Assembly: GCA_031282785.1 (NCBI GenBank)
Contig: JAITDB010000117.1
Location: forward strand, 1-13,585
DNA length: 13,585 bases
Direction: 5' to 3'
From: Holosporaceae bacterium
GTDB lineage: Bacteria; Pseudomonadota; Alphaproteobacteria; UBA3830
Shown: positions 6,309 through 13,487 of the stretch, in pieces
How the letters are laid out: each line of letters begins with the position of its first letter
How positions within the stretch are numbered: the first letter of the stretch is position 1
Position numbers and translations under genes: made by a program
Notes under the pieces: model-generated
Told to the model about the DNA's origin: nothing
Database searches by the model: none
Seen by the model: only the letters and a program-made list of their open reading frames with translations

Positions 6309-7844
6309 ATGACAAAATTAAAAATTTCATTGTTGTTAACGATAGGAGCTTTGCTCAGTAATACTTGTTGTTCTGGCGGCTCGCTAAAAAATTCTATAAT
6401 CAAAAAACAGCCGCCGGAGTCGTCAGAGCCGTCGAACTCATCAAAATCGTCCAAGAACGTACAGGAAATTCAGGGCGAAATCGTCAATAATAAAAGCGAC
6501 GCCAAATGTTCGCTCATCATACCGGAAAACATAAAAAAAAGCGTGCCGGAAGAGATGCAATACATGGTCTTTCTGCAAATGATATTCGGATTTATTCGCT
6601 CTGAGTACGTAAACGAGCTGGAAGATGGAGAAATAACGGAAAAAGCCATTGCAGGAGTACTGTCGTCTCTGGATCCGCATTCCGGATATCTGAACGAGAA
6701 GGCGTTTGCGTCTCTGCGCAATCAAACAGACGGCGAATTCGGCGGATTGGGAATCGAAATCATGATGGACGAAGGCTTCATTCGTATTATCTCGCCCATC
6801 GACGATACTCCGGCCGATAAAGCAGGTCTGAGAGCCGGAGATTTGATCGTCTATATAAACGACGAATTCATAAATGGCATTTCCTCCGAGGAAGCTCTGG
6901 AAAAACTCCGCGGAGATCCAAAAACTAAAGTAAAATTGAAAATAAAAAGAGGAGAAAAATCTCTCTTCGATGTGGAAATCGAAAGAGATATCATAAAAAT
7001 CGAGTCTGTCAAAACTGAAATCCTGGATAATATCGGATACATTCGAATCTCGACTTTCGACAAAAATACCACCCAGGGTCTAAAAAAATTCATAAAAGAC
7101 AATGATTTTGATAAACTATGCGGACTCGTTATCGACATACGCAATAATCCGGGCGGACTCCTGGACGAAGCTGTATCTGTGTCAGACATATTCCTCGATG
7201 GTGGAAAAATAGTATCTACCCGCGGAAGAACCAAAGATAACAGCAAAGACTTCTTCGCCACCAAAGGAGATCTTACAAAAGGTAAACCGCTCGTGGTACT
7301 AATAAATAGCGGAACCGCATCTGCTCCGGAAATCTTTGCCGGCGCCATCAGAGACAATAAACGCGGCATCATCGTGGGCACGCGGTCCTTCGGCAAAGGA
7401 TCCGTGCAGAAAGTCATTCCGCTGTCCGAGAAAACCGCTCTGAAACTAACGATTGCTAAACATTTCACTCCTAACGGCGAATGCATTCAGGCCAACGGCA
7501 TCATGCCAGACATAGAAGCCGACTTCGCCCTCATAAAAAAACCAGAAAATATGTTTATCGTAAGAGAAGAAATCCTGAATAACGCTCTGGACGCCGATAA
7601 AAAAGCGAAAAATAAAAAAATGACCGAGGAAATGAATAAAAAATCCATCGACGCCCTGAGTAAGAAAAAATCCGCCGACAAAAAAAATCCCGACATAGAA
7701 GAAGACGAAGAAACAGAAATGTTCTACAGAAAATTACCTCTCAAAGAAAGAATTGAAAAAGACTACCAGCTTAATAAAGCTTTTGATACTATAAAAGCTG
7801 TGGAAAAGTTTAAATCTATGAGTGATAAAACGCATGAAAAATAA
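6309..7844 (+). CDS. ctpA: Carboxyl-terminal processing protease, S41 family (CtpA-like)
   Basis: Serine protease of the periplasm that trims or degrades envelope proteins from their C-termini. Of 511 residues, 1-20 are a hydrophobic export signal ending in Cys-Cys; the residues before the cysteines are not a good lipobox, so lipidation is uncertain. A Ser/Pro/Lys-rich linker follows (about 30-65). GVLSSLDPHSGYL (116-128) leads into the PDZ domain (about 143-215, with FGGLGIEI and AGLRAGDLI). The peptidase core has DIRNNPGGLL (276-285), the nucleophile Ser338 in GTASAPEI and the base Lys363 in SFGKGSVQ, 25 residues apart as in the family. After about residue 405 there is a roughly 100-residue, very Lys/Glu/Asp-rich tail. 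The ATG is immediately after the envC stop, and the coding end overlaps the next gene. Start choice and family are firm; physiological substrates are unknown. Confidence 0.93.
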   Translation: MTKLKISLLLTIGALLSNTCCSGGSLKNSIIKKQPPESSEPSNSSKSSKNVQEIQGEIVNNKSDAKCSLIIPENIKKSVPEEMQYMVFLQMIFGFIRSEYVNELEDGEITEKAIAGVLSSLDPHSGYLNEKAFASLRNQTDGEFGGLGIEIMMDEGFIRIISPIDDTPADKAGLRAGDLIVYINDEFINGISSEEALEKLRGDPKTKVKLKIKRGEKSLFDVEIERDIIKIESVKTEILDNIGYIRISTFDKNTTQGLKKFIKDNDFDKLCGLVIDIRNNPGGLLDEAVSVSDIFLDGGKIVSTRGRTKDNSKDFFATKGDLTKGKPLVVLINSGTASAPEIFAGAIRDNKRGIIVGTRSFGKGSVQKVIPLSEKTALKLTIAKHFTPNGECIQANGIMPDIEADFALIKKPENMFIVREEILNNALDADKKAKNKKMTEEMNKKSIDALSKKKSADKKNPDIEEDEETEMFYRKLPLKERIEKDYQLNKAFDTIKAVEKFKSMSDKTHEK

Positions 7845-8853
7845 AAAACTGATCTTGGCCTGGAGCGTTTTTGTGATTTTTGTGATAGCTTTTTTGCTTT
7901 TAACGAAATTTTATCATGATGATCGCAAGGTGCCTTCGTCTGGCTATCAGTATCGGATTTTCATAAACAAAGACGAGCTCCGCGATATTGATGTAGAAGA
8001 AATCGAGGTTGAGGGAGAAAAAGAGAAAAAGACATCCGAATCTGTATCTGACTCTGTATCTGGATCTGTATCCACCACGGCAACAGATCCTGCTCCCGGT
8101 TCTGTTCCCAAAAATGACGATGACCTTTTCTACGAGCAGACTACCTACGGACTCCTGCCGAAAATTTCTGCGGACGGCGATCGTGTTTTCGATGCATACG
8201 CGGCAAAGTTTCTGGATACCGGCAAAAAGAAAGCCTGCCTCGTTATATATGTCGATACTGGATCTGTGGAGTATCTGCCGCACGCCATAAAAATACTCGG
8301 GACGTCGCGGGCGACTTTTATCGTGCCCCACTATCTCGACAATGTCTCCAGTCTAGTGAAAATGATACATGACGCGGGACACGAGATCTTTCTGCAAATT
8401 CCTACGCAGGCGTCCACGACCGCTAACCAAAAAAACGAGATAGCGCCGTTTCTGGCCAACTCCAATACCGAAGACACAGTGGATAAATTAATGCATCTGT
8501 TGGCAGTATCGAAGTATGTTATAGGCATTGCCAATACTTTACCAACTCTGCTGACAAAATCCCAAAAAGATATTACGGTAATTCTGGAGGAGCTGGCAAA
8601 AAAAGGCCTGGCATTTCTGGATCTCGAAAAAACAAACGATGTCTTGCAGGCGTTGTCTTCGGATGTAGGAGTCATACACGCCAATGCGTCGGTGGTGTTC
8701 GATGCGAAATCCGTTTTGGAGGTCTCCGACGATAGCGATGGAAAAATTTTTCTCATACATCTCGATAAATTGCCGGATTTTTTGGCGGCAATGGCTAAGT
8801 GGGAAAATTATGTTATCGCTCCTATTAGTGCGGTGATAAAAAAACATGACTGA
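7834..8853 (+). CDS. Divergent polysaccharide deacetylase family protein (YibQ-like)
   Basis: A 339-residue membrane-anchored periplasmic protein. Residues 1-26 are a basic start plus a single hydrophobic helix (LILAWSVFVIFVIAFLLL); 50-105 are an acidic and Ser/Thr-rich linker; 107-330 match the divergent NodB-like fold: GLLPKISADGDRVFDAYA, the first strand ACLVIYVD, ATFIVPHY, then AGHEIFLQIP and later KGLAFLDLE. The usual PMEP after the LQ strand reads PTQA (190-193), so any catalytic site is further eroded and a deacetylase activity should not be assumed. The ATG at 7834 overlaps the protease gene by 11 bp; a GTG at 7822 is possible but adds only four residues. It overlaps rppH by 8 bp. In other Alphaproteobacteria this family commonly sits between the S41 protease and rppH, as here. 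Cellular role unknown, probably envelope-related. Confidence 0.8.
   Translation: MKNKKLILAWSVFVIFVIAFLLLTKFYHDDRKVPSSGYQYRIFINKDELRDIDVEEIEVEGEKEKKTSESVSDSVSGSVSTTATDPAPGSVPKNDDDLFYEQTTYGLLPKISADGDRVFDAYAAKFLDTGKKKACLVIYVDTGSVEYLPHAIKILGTSRATFIVPHYLDNVSSLVKMIHDAGHEIFLQIPTQASTTANQKNEIAPFLANSNTEDTVDKLMHLLAVSKYVIGIANTLPTLLTKSQKDITVILEELAKKGLAFLDLEKTNDVLQALSSDVGVIHANASVVFDAKSVLEVSDDSDGKIFLIHLDKLPDFLAAMAKWENYVIAPISAVIKKHD
8041..8076 (+). repeat. Three 12-bp tandem repeats in the deacetylase-like gene
   Basis: TCTGTATCTGAC, TCTGTATCTGGA and TCTGTATCCACC lie in tandem and in frame, giving SVSD-SVSG-SVST at residues 70-81 of the deacetylase-like protein. Because the unit is 12 bp, gain or loss of copies would keep the frame and only change linker length between the membrane anchor and the folded domain. 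A simple-sequence tract able to vary by slippage; variation itself is not shown. Confidence 0.7.
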
Positions 8854-9319
8854 AATCTATAGAAAATGCGTCGCAATTTTTTTGGTGAAGAGCGATGCTG
8901 GTCTTGCAAAAAAAATATTTGCCGCCGAGAGGATCTATATGCCAGAAGCTTGGCAGGTTCCACAGGGAGGAGTCGATCCGCACGAGCAATATCAGGAGGC
9001 GGCCGTTCGCGAATTGTACGAAGAAACCGGAATCCGATCTATCAAAATCGCTGGTTGCACAAATGGTTCCTATAGATATGACTATCCGGATTTTCTCAAA
9101 GATATTATTTACAAAAAATACGGAATGGTATATGCAGGGCAGGACGTCAATTTTTTTTTGTTTGAGTTTTGCGGCAGTGACGACGAAATAAATCTGCAGA
9201 TTTCTGAAAATCAGGAATTTTCCCGATGGCGCTGGATGTCTGTGGAGGACCTGCTCGCTGCCATCGTAGATTTCAAGAAAAAGGCCTTTCTGAGCGCTGC
9301 CAAAGAGCTCCAGCTGTGA
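8846..9319 (+). CDS. rppH: RNA pyrophosphohydrolase (Nudix)
   Basis: Removes pyrophosphate from the 5' end of triphosphorylated mRNA, exposing it to decay. The 157 residues are the usual length. The N-terminus YRKCVAIFLV and WQVPQGG (36-42) are RppH-type. The Nudix box G-x5-E-x7-REU-x-EE-x-GU is complete, from Gly41 through Glu47 and Arg55-Glu56 to Glu59-Glu60 and Gly62-Ile63. Also present are YDYP (73-76) and WRWM near residues 128-131, as in the RppH/diadenosine-polyphosphate hydrolase group. The ATG lies inside the end of the preceding gene (ATGACTGA overlap), so it is probably translated by coupling; no separate ribosome-binding site stands out. It is the last gene of the plus-strand run. 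Diadenosine polyphosphates are a known alternative substrate of the group. Confidence 0.9.
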   Translation: MTEIYRKCVAIFLVKSDAGLAKKIFAAERIYMPEAWQVPQGGVDPHEQYQEAAVRELYEETGIRSIKIAGCTNGSYRYDYPDFLKDIIYKKYGMVYAGQDVNFFLFEFCGSDDEINLQISENQEFSRWRWMSVEDLLAAIVDFKKKAFLSAAKELQL

Positions 9320-9409
9320 TAAATGTATGAAATGATTATCTGTTATACTTTCGACATATTTTACATGAAAACTTTTTTTTACAGCCGCAGAATAAATCGC
9401 AGAAATTTT
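9320..9409. other. Convergent intergenic gap between rppH and fabI
   Basis: The two operons end tail to tail 90 bp apart. An eight-T run on the plus strand (9373-9380) could help terminate the rppH transcript, but I find no stable GC-rich stem before it, nor one followed by T's on the minus strand after fabI. Termination here is probably weak or factor-dependent. Confidence 0.35.
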
Positions 9410-10210
9410 TTATACGACCGATATGTCTGGCGCGTCAACGGATTTCATGCCAACGACATGGTATCCTGAATCCGCATGAACAATCTCTCCGGTTACACCT
9501 GACGACAAATTACTCAGCAGAAACAATGCGGTTCCTCCAACGTCTTCCAGCGTTGTATTTCTGTGCAGCGGAGCATTGTACTGATTCCACTTCAGTATGT
9601 AGCGGAATTCTCCGATGCCGGCAGAAGCAAGAGTCTTCACTGGACCGGCCGACAATCCATTGACCCGAATACCTCTGTTCCCAAAATCGACGGCCAGATA
9701 TTTTATGCTGGCTTCGAGCGCTGCTTTTGCGACTCCCATCACGTTATAATTTGGCATGACTCTTTCAGCTCCAAGATAAGTGAGCGTCAACAGAGAGGCG
9801 TCGTCGGATAAATACTCCTGGGCATTTTGGCATACGGCAACAAACGAATAGCAGGAAATATCCAGCGTATTCAAAAAATTTTTGCGGGAAGTATTGAGGT
9901 ACTTTCCGACCAACTCTTCTTTATCAGAATAGGCTATGGCGTGGACAATGAAATCTATCTTTTCAAATTTTTCATGACATATTTTCATGAGAGATTTTAT
10001 ACTTTCGCTGTCGGCGACGTCGCATTCGACCAAATGGACATTTCCCAGAGAATCCGCCAGCGGCTTCACTCTTTTGTACAAAACTTCTGACTGATAGCTG
10101 AACACCATTTCTGCTCCGTGTTCGGCAAGTGCTTTCGCTATTCCCCAAGCCAGCGATCTGTCGTTGGCTACTCCCATTATGATTCCTTTTTTGCCTTCCA
10201 TCAGTTTCAT
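9410..10210 (-). CDS. fabI: Enoyl-[acyl-carrier-protein] reductase (NADH)
   Basis: Catalyses the last reduction of each fatty-acid elongation cycle in the cytoplasm and is the target class of triclosan and related inhibitors. The 266 residues show the SDR-type nucleotide-binding region GIIMGVANDRSLAWGIAKAL (9-28), CDV (63-65), HAIAY (90-94), and the FabI catalytic set Tyr145 in LTYLGAE, Tyr155 and Lys162 in PNYNVMGVAK. GLSAGPVKTLAS (185-196) is the substrate-loop region. The ATG at 10208-10210 follows AGGAAGAGGAAAACC, a strong ribosome-binding site. It is 24 bp after ihfA and probably the last gene of the rpmF-plsX-fabH-ihfA-fabI operon. The C-terminal tail HVVGMKSVDAPD is typical of alphaproteobacterial FabI. 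Identification is secure. Confidence 0.96.
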   Translation of the reverse strand: MKLMEGKKGIIMGVANDRSLAWGIAKALAEHGAEMVFSYQSEVLYKRVKPLADSLGNVHLVECDVADSESIKSLMKICHEKFEKIDFIVHAIAYSDKEELVGKYLNTSRKNFLNTLDISCYSFVAVCQNAQEYLSDDASLLTLTYLGAERVMPNYNVMGVAKAALEASIKYLAVDFGNRGIRVNGLSAGPVKTLASAGIGEFRYILKWNQYNAPLHRNTTLEDVGGTALFLLSNLSSGVTGEIVHADSGYHVVGMKSVDAPDISVV

Positions 10211-10234
10211 TGGTTTTCCTCTTCCTAGGTAAAA

Positions 10235-10546
10235 TTAATCATCAGATTCATTATTTACTATTTTTTTTAGAATCGGAGAAGCTTTAAATGTTAAAGATTT
10301 TCTAGAGGAGATAACCGCCTTCTCCAACGTTTTTGGATTTCGTCCGATGCGTTCTTTTTTCTGCCTGATGGAAAAAGTACCGAATCCGGCGATTTTTACG
10401 ATTTCTCCATTAACGAGAGCAGCTGCAATCTCATTTAAGATCTCTTCTAGCATTTCGGAAGCAAGAAATTTTGTGACTCCAAATTCTTCCGTGATGGCAT
10501 TTGCCACATCAGATCTTGTCAGAGTTCCTAATTTTTTATTTTTCAT
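10235..10546 (-). CDS. ihfA: Integration host factor, alpha subunit
   Basis: Small DNA-bending protein that pairs with IhfB, which is not in this window, and acts in transcription, recombination and chromosome packing. The 103 residues begin LTRSDVANAI, as in IHF alpha, then show VNGEIVKIAGFGTFSIRQK (45-63) and ERIGRNPKT (65-73), where Pro71 is the residue expected to intercalate in DNA. The ATG at 10544-10546 has GGAG about 9 bases upstream. It lies 22 bp after fabH and 24 bp before fabI. plsX-fabH-ihfA is a conserved alphaproteobacterial order, which favours IHF alpha over HU or IHF beta. Confidence 0.92.
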   Translation of the reverse strand: MKNKKLGTLTRSDVANAITEEFGVTKFLASEMLEEILNEIAAALVNGEIVKIAGFGTFSIRQKKERIGRNPKTLEKAVISSRKSLTFKASPILKKIVNNESDD

Positions 10547-10568
10547 ATGCTTCTACTCCAAGTTAACA

Positions 10569-11516
10569 TCAAAATTTTATTAGTGCGGCTCCCCATGTAA
10601 ATCCTGCTCCCATGGAAAGTAATACTATATTTTTTTTTCTAAAAATTTCACATCCTAATTCGCTCATGGCCAATGGTATCGAGGCTGCTGACGTATTAGC
10701 ATGTTTGTCGACAGTAATCAAGACTTTTTCTCGTTTTATGCCAGATAACATTATTAATTTTTCTATTATTCTAGAATTAGCCTGATGAGGTATTATAAGA
10801 TCGATGTCTTCTATTGTCATATTATTTTGAAGTAGTAATTCTTTTAGCGATTCATTAAATTTTTCTATGGCAGCGCGGAACACTTCTTGACCCTTCATCT
10901 GAACAAATCCAACGGTTTTAGTCGTTGAAACGCCGCCACTTGTTTTCAGGTATTCGATTCCGGTTCCGTCGGAATGAATTAGGCACGATTGTATGCCATT
11001 TTGGGAATTTTCTCCGCGAAGCAGCATAGCGCCAGCGCCGTCTCCGAAGAGCACGCAGGTCGATCTATCGGTCCAGTCGACCAGGCGCGAGAATGTTTCC
11101 GCTCCTATCACCAGTGCGCACTTGCTGCGACCAAGCTTCAGACGGGCGTCGGCCAGGTCCAGACCATAGATGAAGCCACTGCAGGCGGCAGATACGTCAA
11201 ACGCGGCGGCATTCTTCACGCCCAGTTCTCGCTGGACAATGGTTGCGGTAGCTGGAAAGGTATAATCTCCGGTGACAGTGCCGACAATTATGAGATCTAT
11301 GTCGTCGGCAGAGATTCCGGCCATGGCCATAGCTTTTCGGGACGCCTCCACCGACAGCGATGACGTGGTTTCGTCCTCACTGGCCACATGACGCTGCCGA
11401 ATGCCGGTTCTCTGCACTATCCACTCATCAGAGGTGTTAAGAGACTCCGGTAGGTCATTGTTGCAAATAATTTTTTTGGGAAGAGCCGCTCCTAGTCCTA
11501 TAACAACTGAGTTCAT
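10569..11516 (-). CDS. fabH: 3-oxoacyl-[acyl-carrier-protein] synthase III
   Basis: Starts fatty-acid synthesis by condensing acetyl-CoA with malonyl-ACP. The 315 residues have the thiolase-fold triad at the same numbers as in E. coli FabH: Cys112 in VSAACSGFIYGLD, His244 in IIPHQANSRI and Asn274 in KHANTSAASIP. EWIVQRTGI (31-39), FGDGAGAMLL (157-166) and the C-terminal GAGFTWGA (303-310) are family landmarks. The ATG at 11514-11516 overlaps the plsX stop as ATGA, so the two are translationally coupled. In this operon PlsX and FabH link phospholipid and fatty-acid initiation. Identification is secure. Confidence 0.96.
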   Translation of the reverse strand: MNSVVIGLGAALPKKIICNNDLPESLNTSDEWIVQRTGIRQRHVASEDETTSSLSVEASRKAMAMAGISADDIDLIIVGTVTGDYTFPATATIVQRELGVKNAAAFDVSAACSGFIYGLDLADARLKLGRSKCALVIGAETFSRLVDWTDRSTCVLFGDGAGAMLLRGENSQNGIQSCLIHSDGTGIEYLKTSGGVSTTKTVGFVQMKGQEVFRAAIEKFNESLKELLLQNNMTIEDIDLIIPHQANSRIIEKLIMLSGIKREKVLITVDKHANTSAASIPLAMSELGCEIFRKKNIVLLSMGAGFTWGAALIKF

Positions 11517-12535
11517 TGGTTGATACCTTCTTCGAGGTAATGCAATTTTGACTTTTCCAGCTGTTCGCTGATTCTGTCAAAGATGTTATTGTTCAATATA
11601 TCCATTGTAAATCGCACAGCATTTGCAAATCCGATTTCGTCGCTGTTGCCATGGCTTTTTACTACCACTCCGCGAAGTCCTACTAAAATTGCGCCGTTGT
11701 AGAGACGCGGATCCATCGTGTCCTTAAGTTTGGAAAGAGACGACATGGCCAAAAAAGCGCCAATCTTTGCCAAAAGAGAGCTTCCAAGAGCCGATTTCAG
11801 CTCAGATACTATATATTTCGCGGTTCCTTCTATGGTTTTCAGAGCGACATTGCCGGTAAAACCGTCTGTAACGATCACGTCGACGTCTCCCTTGCCAAAA
11901 TCGTCGCCTTCAACGAAGCCCACATAGCTATCCAAAAATTTTTTCAGTATTTCAGAGGTTTTTTTCACTAAACGACTGCCTTTCACCTCTTCGGATCCAA
12001 TATTTAGCAGGGCGACCTTCACATTTTCCTTGTGAAAAATGGATCTGGCGAGCGCCTCTCCCATAATCGCAAAATCCACCATATTTTTGACGTCGCTTTC
12101 TGAATTGGCTCCGAGGTCCAGACATACGGCACGGCCATTTTTCCCCGGTATTACAGACGCTATGGCCGGACGATCTATGCCTTCCACTGTCTTCAGAATA
12201 ATCTTCGCCAACGCCATATATAGCCCAGTATTGCCAGAGGAAATCACCGCCTGCGCTTCGCCAGATGCCACCGATTGAATGGCCAATCCCATACTGGATT
12301 TTTTCCCCAAACGCAAAGCAGACATCACTTCCATATCAGACGTCACTACTACTTCCGTGTGTCTTATTTCGTGTGAAATATCGTCGGGAATTTGCAGCGT
12401 TTCTAACCTACTTTTATCCCCAAAAATTATGAAATAGTATCCGGAGGCGGCGAATCTCGCCAGCCCTTTCATAACAGCTTCTGGAGCGTTATCTCCTCCC
12501 ATTCCGTCTATGGCAATAACTTTGGATGCAGACAT
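11513..12535 (-). CDS. plsX: Phosphate acyltransferase
   Basis: Converts acyl-ACP to acyl-phosphate, the donor for the first acylation of glycerol-3-phosphate in phospholipid synthesis; works at the inner face of the membrane. I start it at the ATG 12533-12535 (MSASKVIAIDGMGGDNAPEA), which has GGAG 8-9 bases upstream. A TTG five codons earlier at 12550 is in frame but less likely. Of 340 residues, VIAIDGMGGD (6-15), SSGNTGLYMAL, LGANSE, NIGSEEVKGS, VEGDDFGKGDVDVIVTDGF, GNVALKT and the GAILVGLRGVVVKSHGNS stretch are the PlsX signature series. It sits 25 bp after rpmF and overlaps fabH by 4 bp, the standard arrangement. The small YceD-like (DUF177) gene that often precedes this pair elsewhere is not seen. 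Confidence 0.95.
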   Translation of the reverse strand: MSASKVIAIDGMGGDNAPEAVMKGLARFAASGYYFIIFGDKSRLETLQIPDDISHEIRHTEVVVTSDMEVMSALRLGKKSSMGLAIQSVASGEAQAVISSGNTGLYMALAKIILKTVEGIDRPAIASVIPGKNGRAVCLDLGANSESDVKNMVDFAIMGEALARSIFHKENVKVALLNIGSEEVKGSRLVKKTSEILKKFLDSYVGFVEGDDFGKGDVDVIVTDGFTGNVALKTIEGTAKYIVSELKSALGSSLLAKIGAFLAMSSLSKLKDTMDPRLYNGAILVGLRGVVVKSHGNSDEIGFANAVRFTMDILNNNIFDRISEQLEKSKLHYLEEGINQ

Positions 12536-12560
12536 GTGTATGCTCCACAATGCATGCTAA

Positions 12561-12746
12561 CTAGGGATTACGTTTGTCTTTCAATATTTGTTTGCCGTTG
12601 TACATTCCGCAAGTGCTGCACATGTGATGTGGCAGTTTGGAATCTTTGCAATTTGGACACAAAACTGAATTGACCGCTGTCAGCGCCAAATGCGATCGGC
12701 GCATATCCCTGCGGGACTTGGAAATTTTCTTTTTTGGAACCGCCAT
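12561..12746 (-). CDS. rpmF: 50S ribosomal protein L32
   Basis: A 61-residue component of the large ribosomal subunit. The N-terminus MAVPKKKISKSRRDMRR is the L32 signature. The zinc-ribbon cysteines are intact: Cys30, Cys33, Cys43 and Cys46 (CPNC, then HHMCSTCG), so this is the zinc-binding form. The ATG at 12744-12746 has a strong ribosome-binding site, AGGGAGA. It heads the operon with plsX 25 bp downstream. A candidate promoter lies at 12798-12826. Confidence 0.95.
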   Translation of the reverse strand: MAVPKKKISKSRRDMRRSHLALTAVNSVLCPNCKDSKLPHHMCSTCGMYNGKQILKDKRNP

Positions 12747-12797
12747 GACATTCTCCCTAAATATAAAGCAATGTATACACGATACTCGTGCAGATAT

Positions 12798-12826
12798 TAT
12801 TTACAAAAAAATCACATATCTTTCAA
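12798..12826 (-). promoter_or_regulatory. Candidate promoter of the rpmF-plsX-fabH-ihfA-fabI operon
   Basis: On the minus strand TTGAAA (12821-12826) is followed after 17 bases by TAAATA (12798-12803), with TAATAT just after as an alternative -10. The leader to the rpmF ATG would be about 45 bases. The -35 is good and the -10 only fair. Placement immediately before the first gene of the run supports it. Confidence 0.4.
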
Positions 12827-12935
12827 GATAAAATTGTTAGTTTATGCAAATTTGCAATGCCTTCAGTCTATAAAAACACAGAAATCAAGAGAAATAGCTA
12901 TAAAATAAATTTTTTAGACAATCTTGCATTGATTT

Positions 12936-13257
12936 TTAGTAACTCCACTTCTTTTTGTCAAAAATAAAACTGTTGTCTAGCGAGATACTTTCTGCAAGAG
13001 CAAAGAAAAACATCGTGGCTCCCTGAGATTGTTGAAATCCAAAAAACTCATATCTGAATCGTCTATATTTCAGGCTATTTTGTGGCACCGCGGTAACGTT
13101 TTCGATAAATTTCAGCAACCTCTTTCAATAGTTTCGTCGCTCTCTTGCCTCTTCTAGCCAAAAACACCCGCGCCAACGACACAGGTGTCTTTGTTTCTCC
13201 AGAGAATCTCTCCGAAAAGCTGTTTTTTTGAACGCTCTCTATTGTGCTATCTCGAAA
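12936..13257 (-). pseudogene. Possible decayed coding remnants, two frames
   Basis: Two overlapping open stretches on the minus strand. The first (13257-13075, 60 codons, no ATG) reads as a basic helical protein, including VSLARVFLARRGKRATKLLK and EIYRKRYRG. The second (13118-12936) can start only at a TTG directly after a stop; it reads KYRRFRYEFFGF and later MFFFALAESISLDNSFIF, ending KKKWSY. They overlap by 44 bp in different frames, as a frameshifted gene would. Neither has a ribosome-binding site or a family I recognise. Could be chance ORFs. Confidence 0.2.
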
Positions 13258-13283
13258 TTATTTTACCGTCTTGACCGGTCGAG

Positions 13284-13487
13284 CTATTTCGGCAGAGCAT
13301 TGCAAATTTCTTGCAATTTGGGAATCAGTACATCCAAGAAATCAGCATAATTTTGCAGTGCCACTAATACGTTGTCAGCAGAATCGTGTCCTTCTTTACT
13401 GACATTTGTATGTTTTGCATGACATTTCTCATCACTCAGGCTATTTGCCCTATAGATTACTGCTCTAACCTTTGGCTTAATATTCTT
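13284..13487 (-). pseudogene. Gene fragment cut off by the right insertion sequence
   Basis: On the minus strand a frame is open from the first base outside the IS (13487) for 67 codons to a TAG at 13284-13286, without any ATG. The product ends in a plausible amphipathic helix (NVLVALQNYADFLDVLIPKL, then QEICNALPK). In the same frame a stop lies inside the IS end, so the original 5' part was probably separated by the insertion. I do not recognise the protein. A 67-codon open frame can arise by chance, hence low confidence. Confidence 0.3.

Larger units (their letters stand above)
12747..13487. other. 740-bp region without an intact gene
   Basis: Between rpmF and the right IS there is no ORF with a normal start, ribosome-binding site and recognisable product. 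The part nearest rpmF (12747-12930) is AT-rich promoter DNA. The rest, on the minus strand, is a chain of open stretches in shifting frames, described separately. I found no tRNA, rRNA or CRISPR repeat here. Confidence 0.5.

Noticed and set aside
6851..7486. 211-codon minus-strand ORF opposite the S41 protease gene
   Set aside because: Antisense to the PDZ and catalytic core; low-complexity Ser/Leu/Phe translation typical of a shadow frame.
9320..9409. Bidirectional intrinsic terminator between rppH and fabI
   Set aside because: T-runs are present but no stable GC-rich stem precedes them on either strand.
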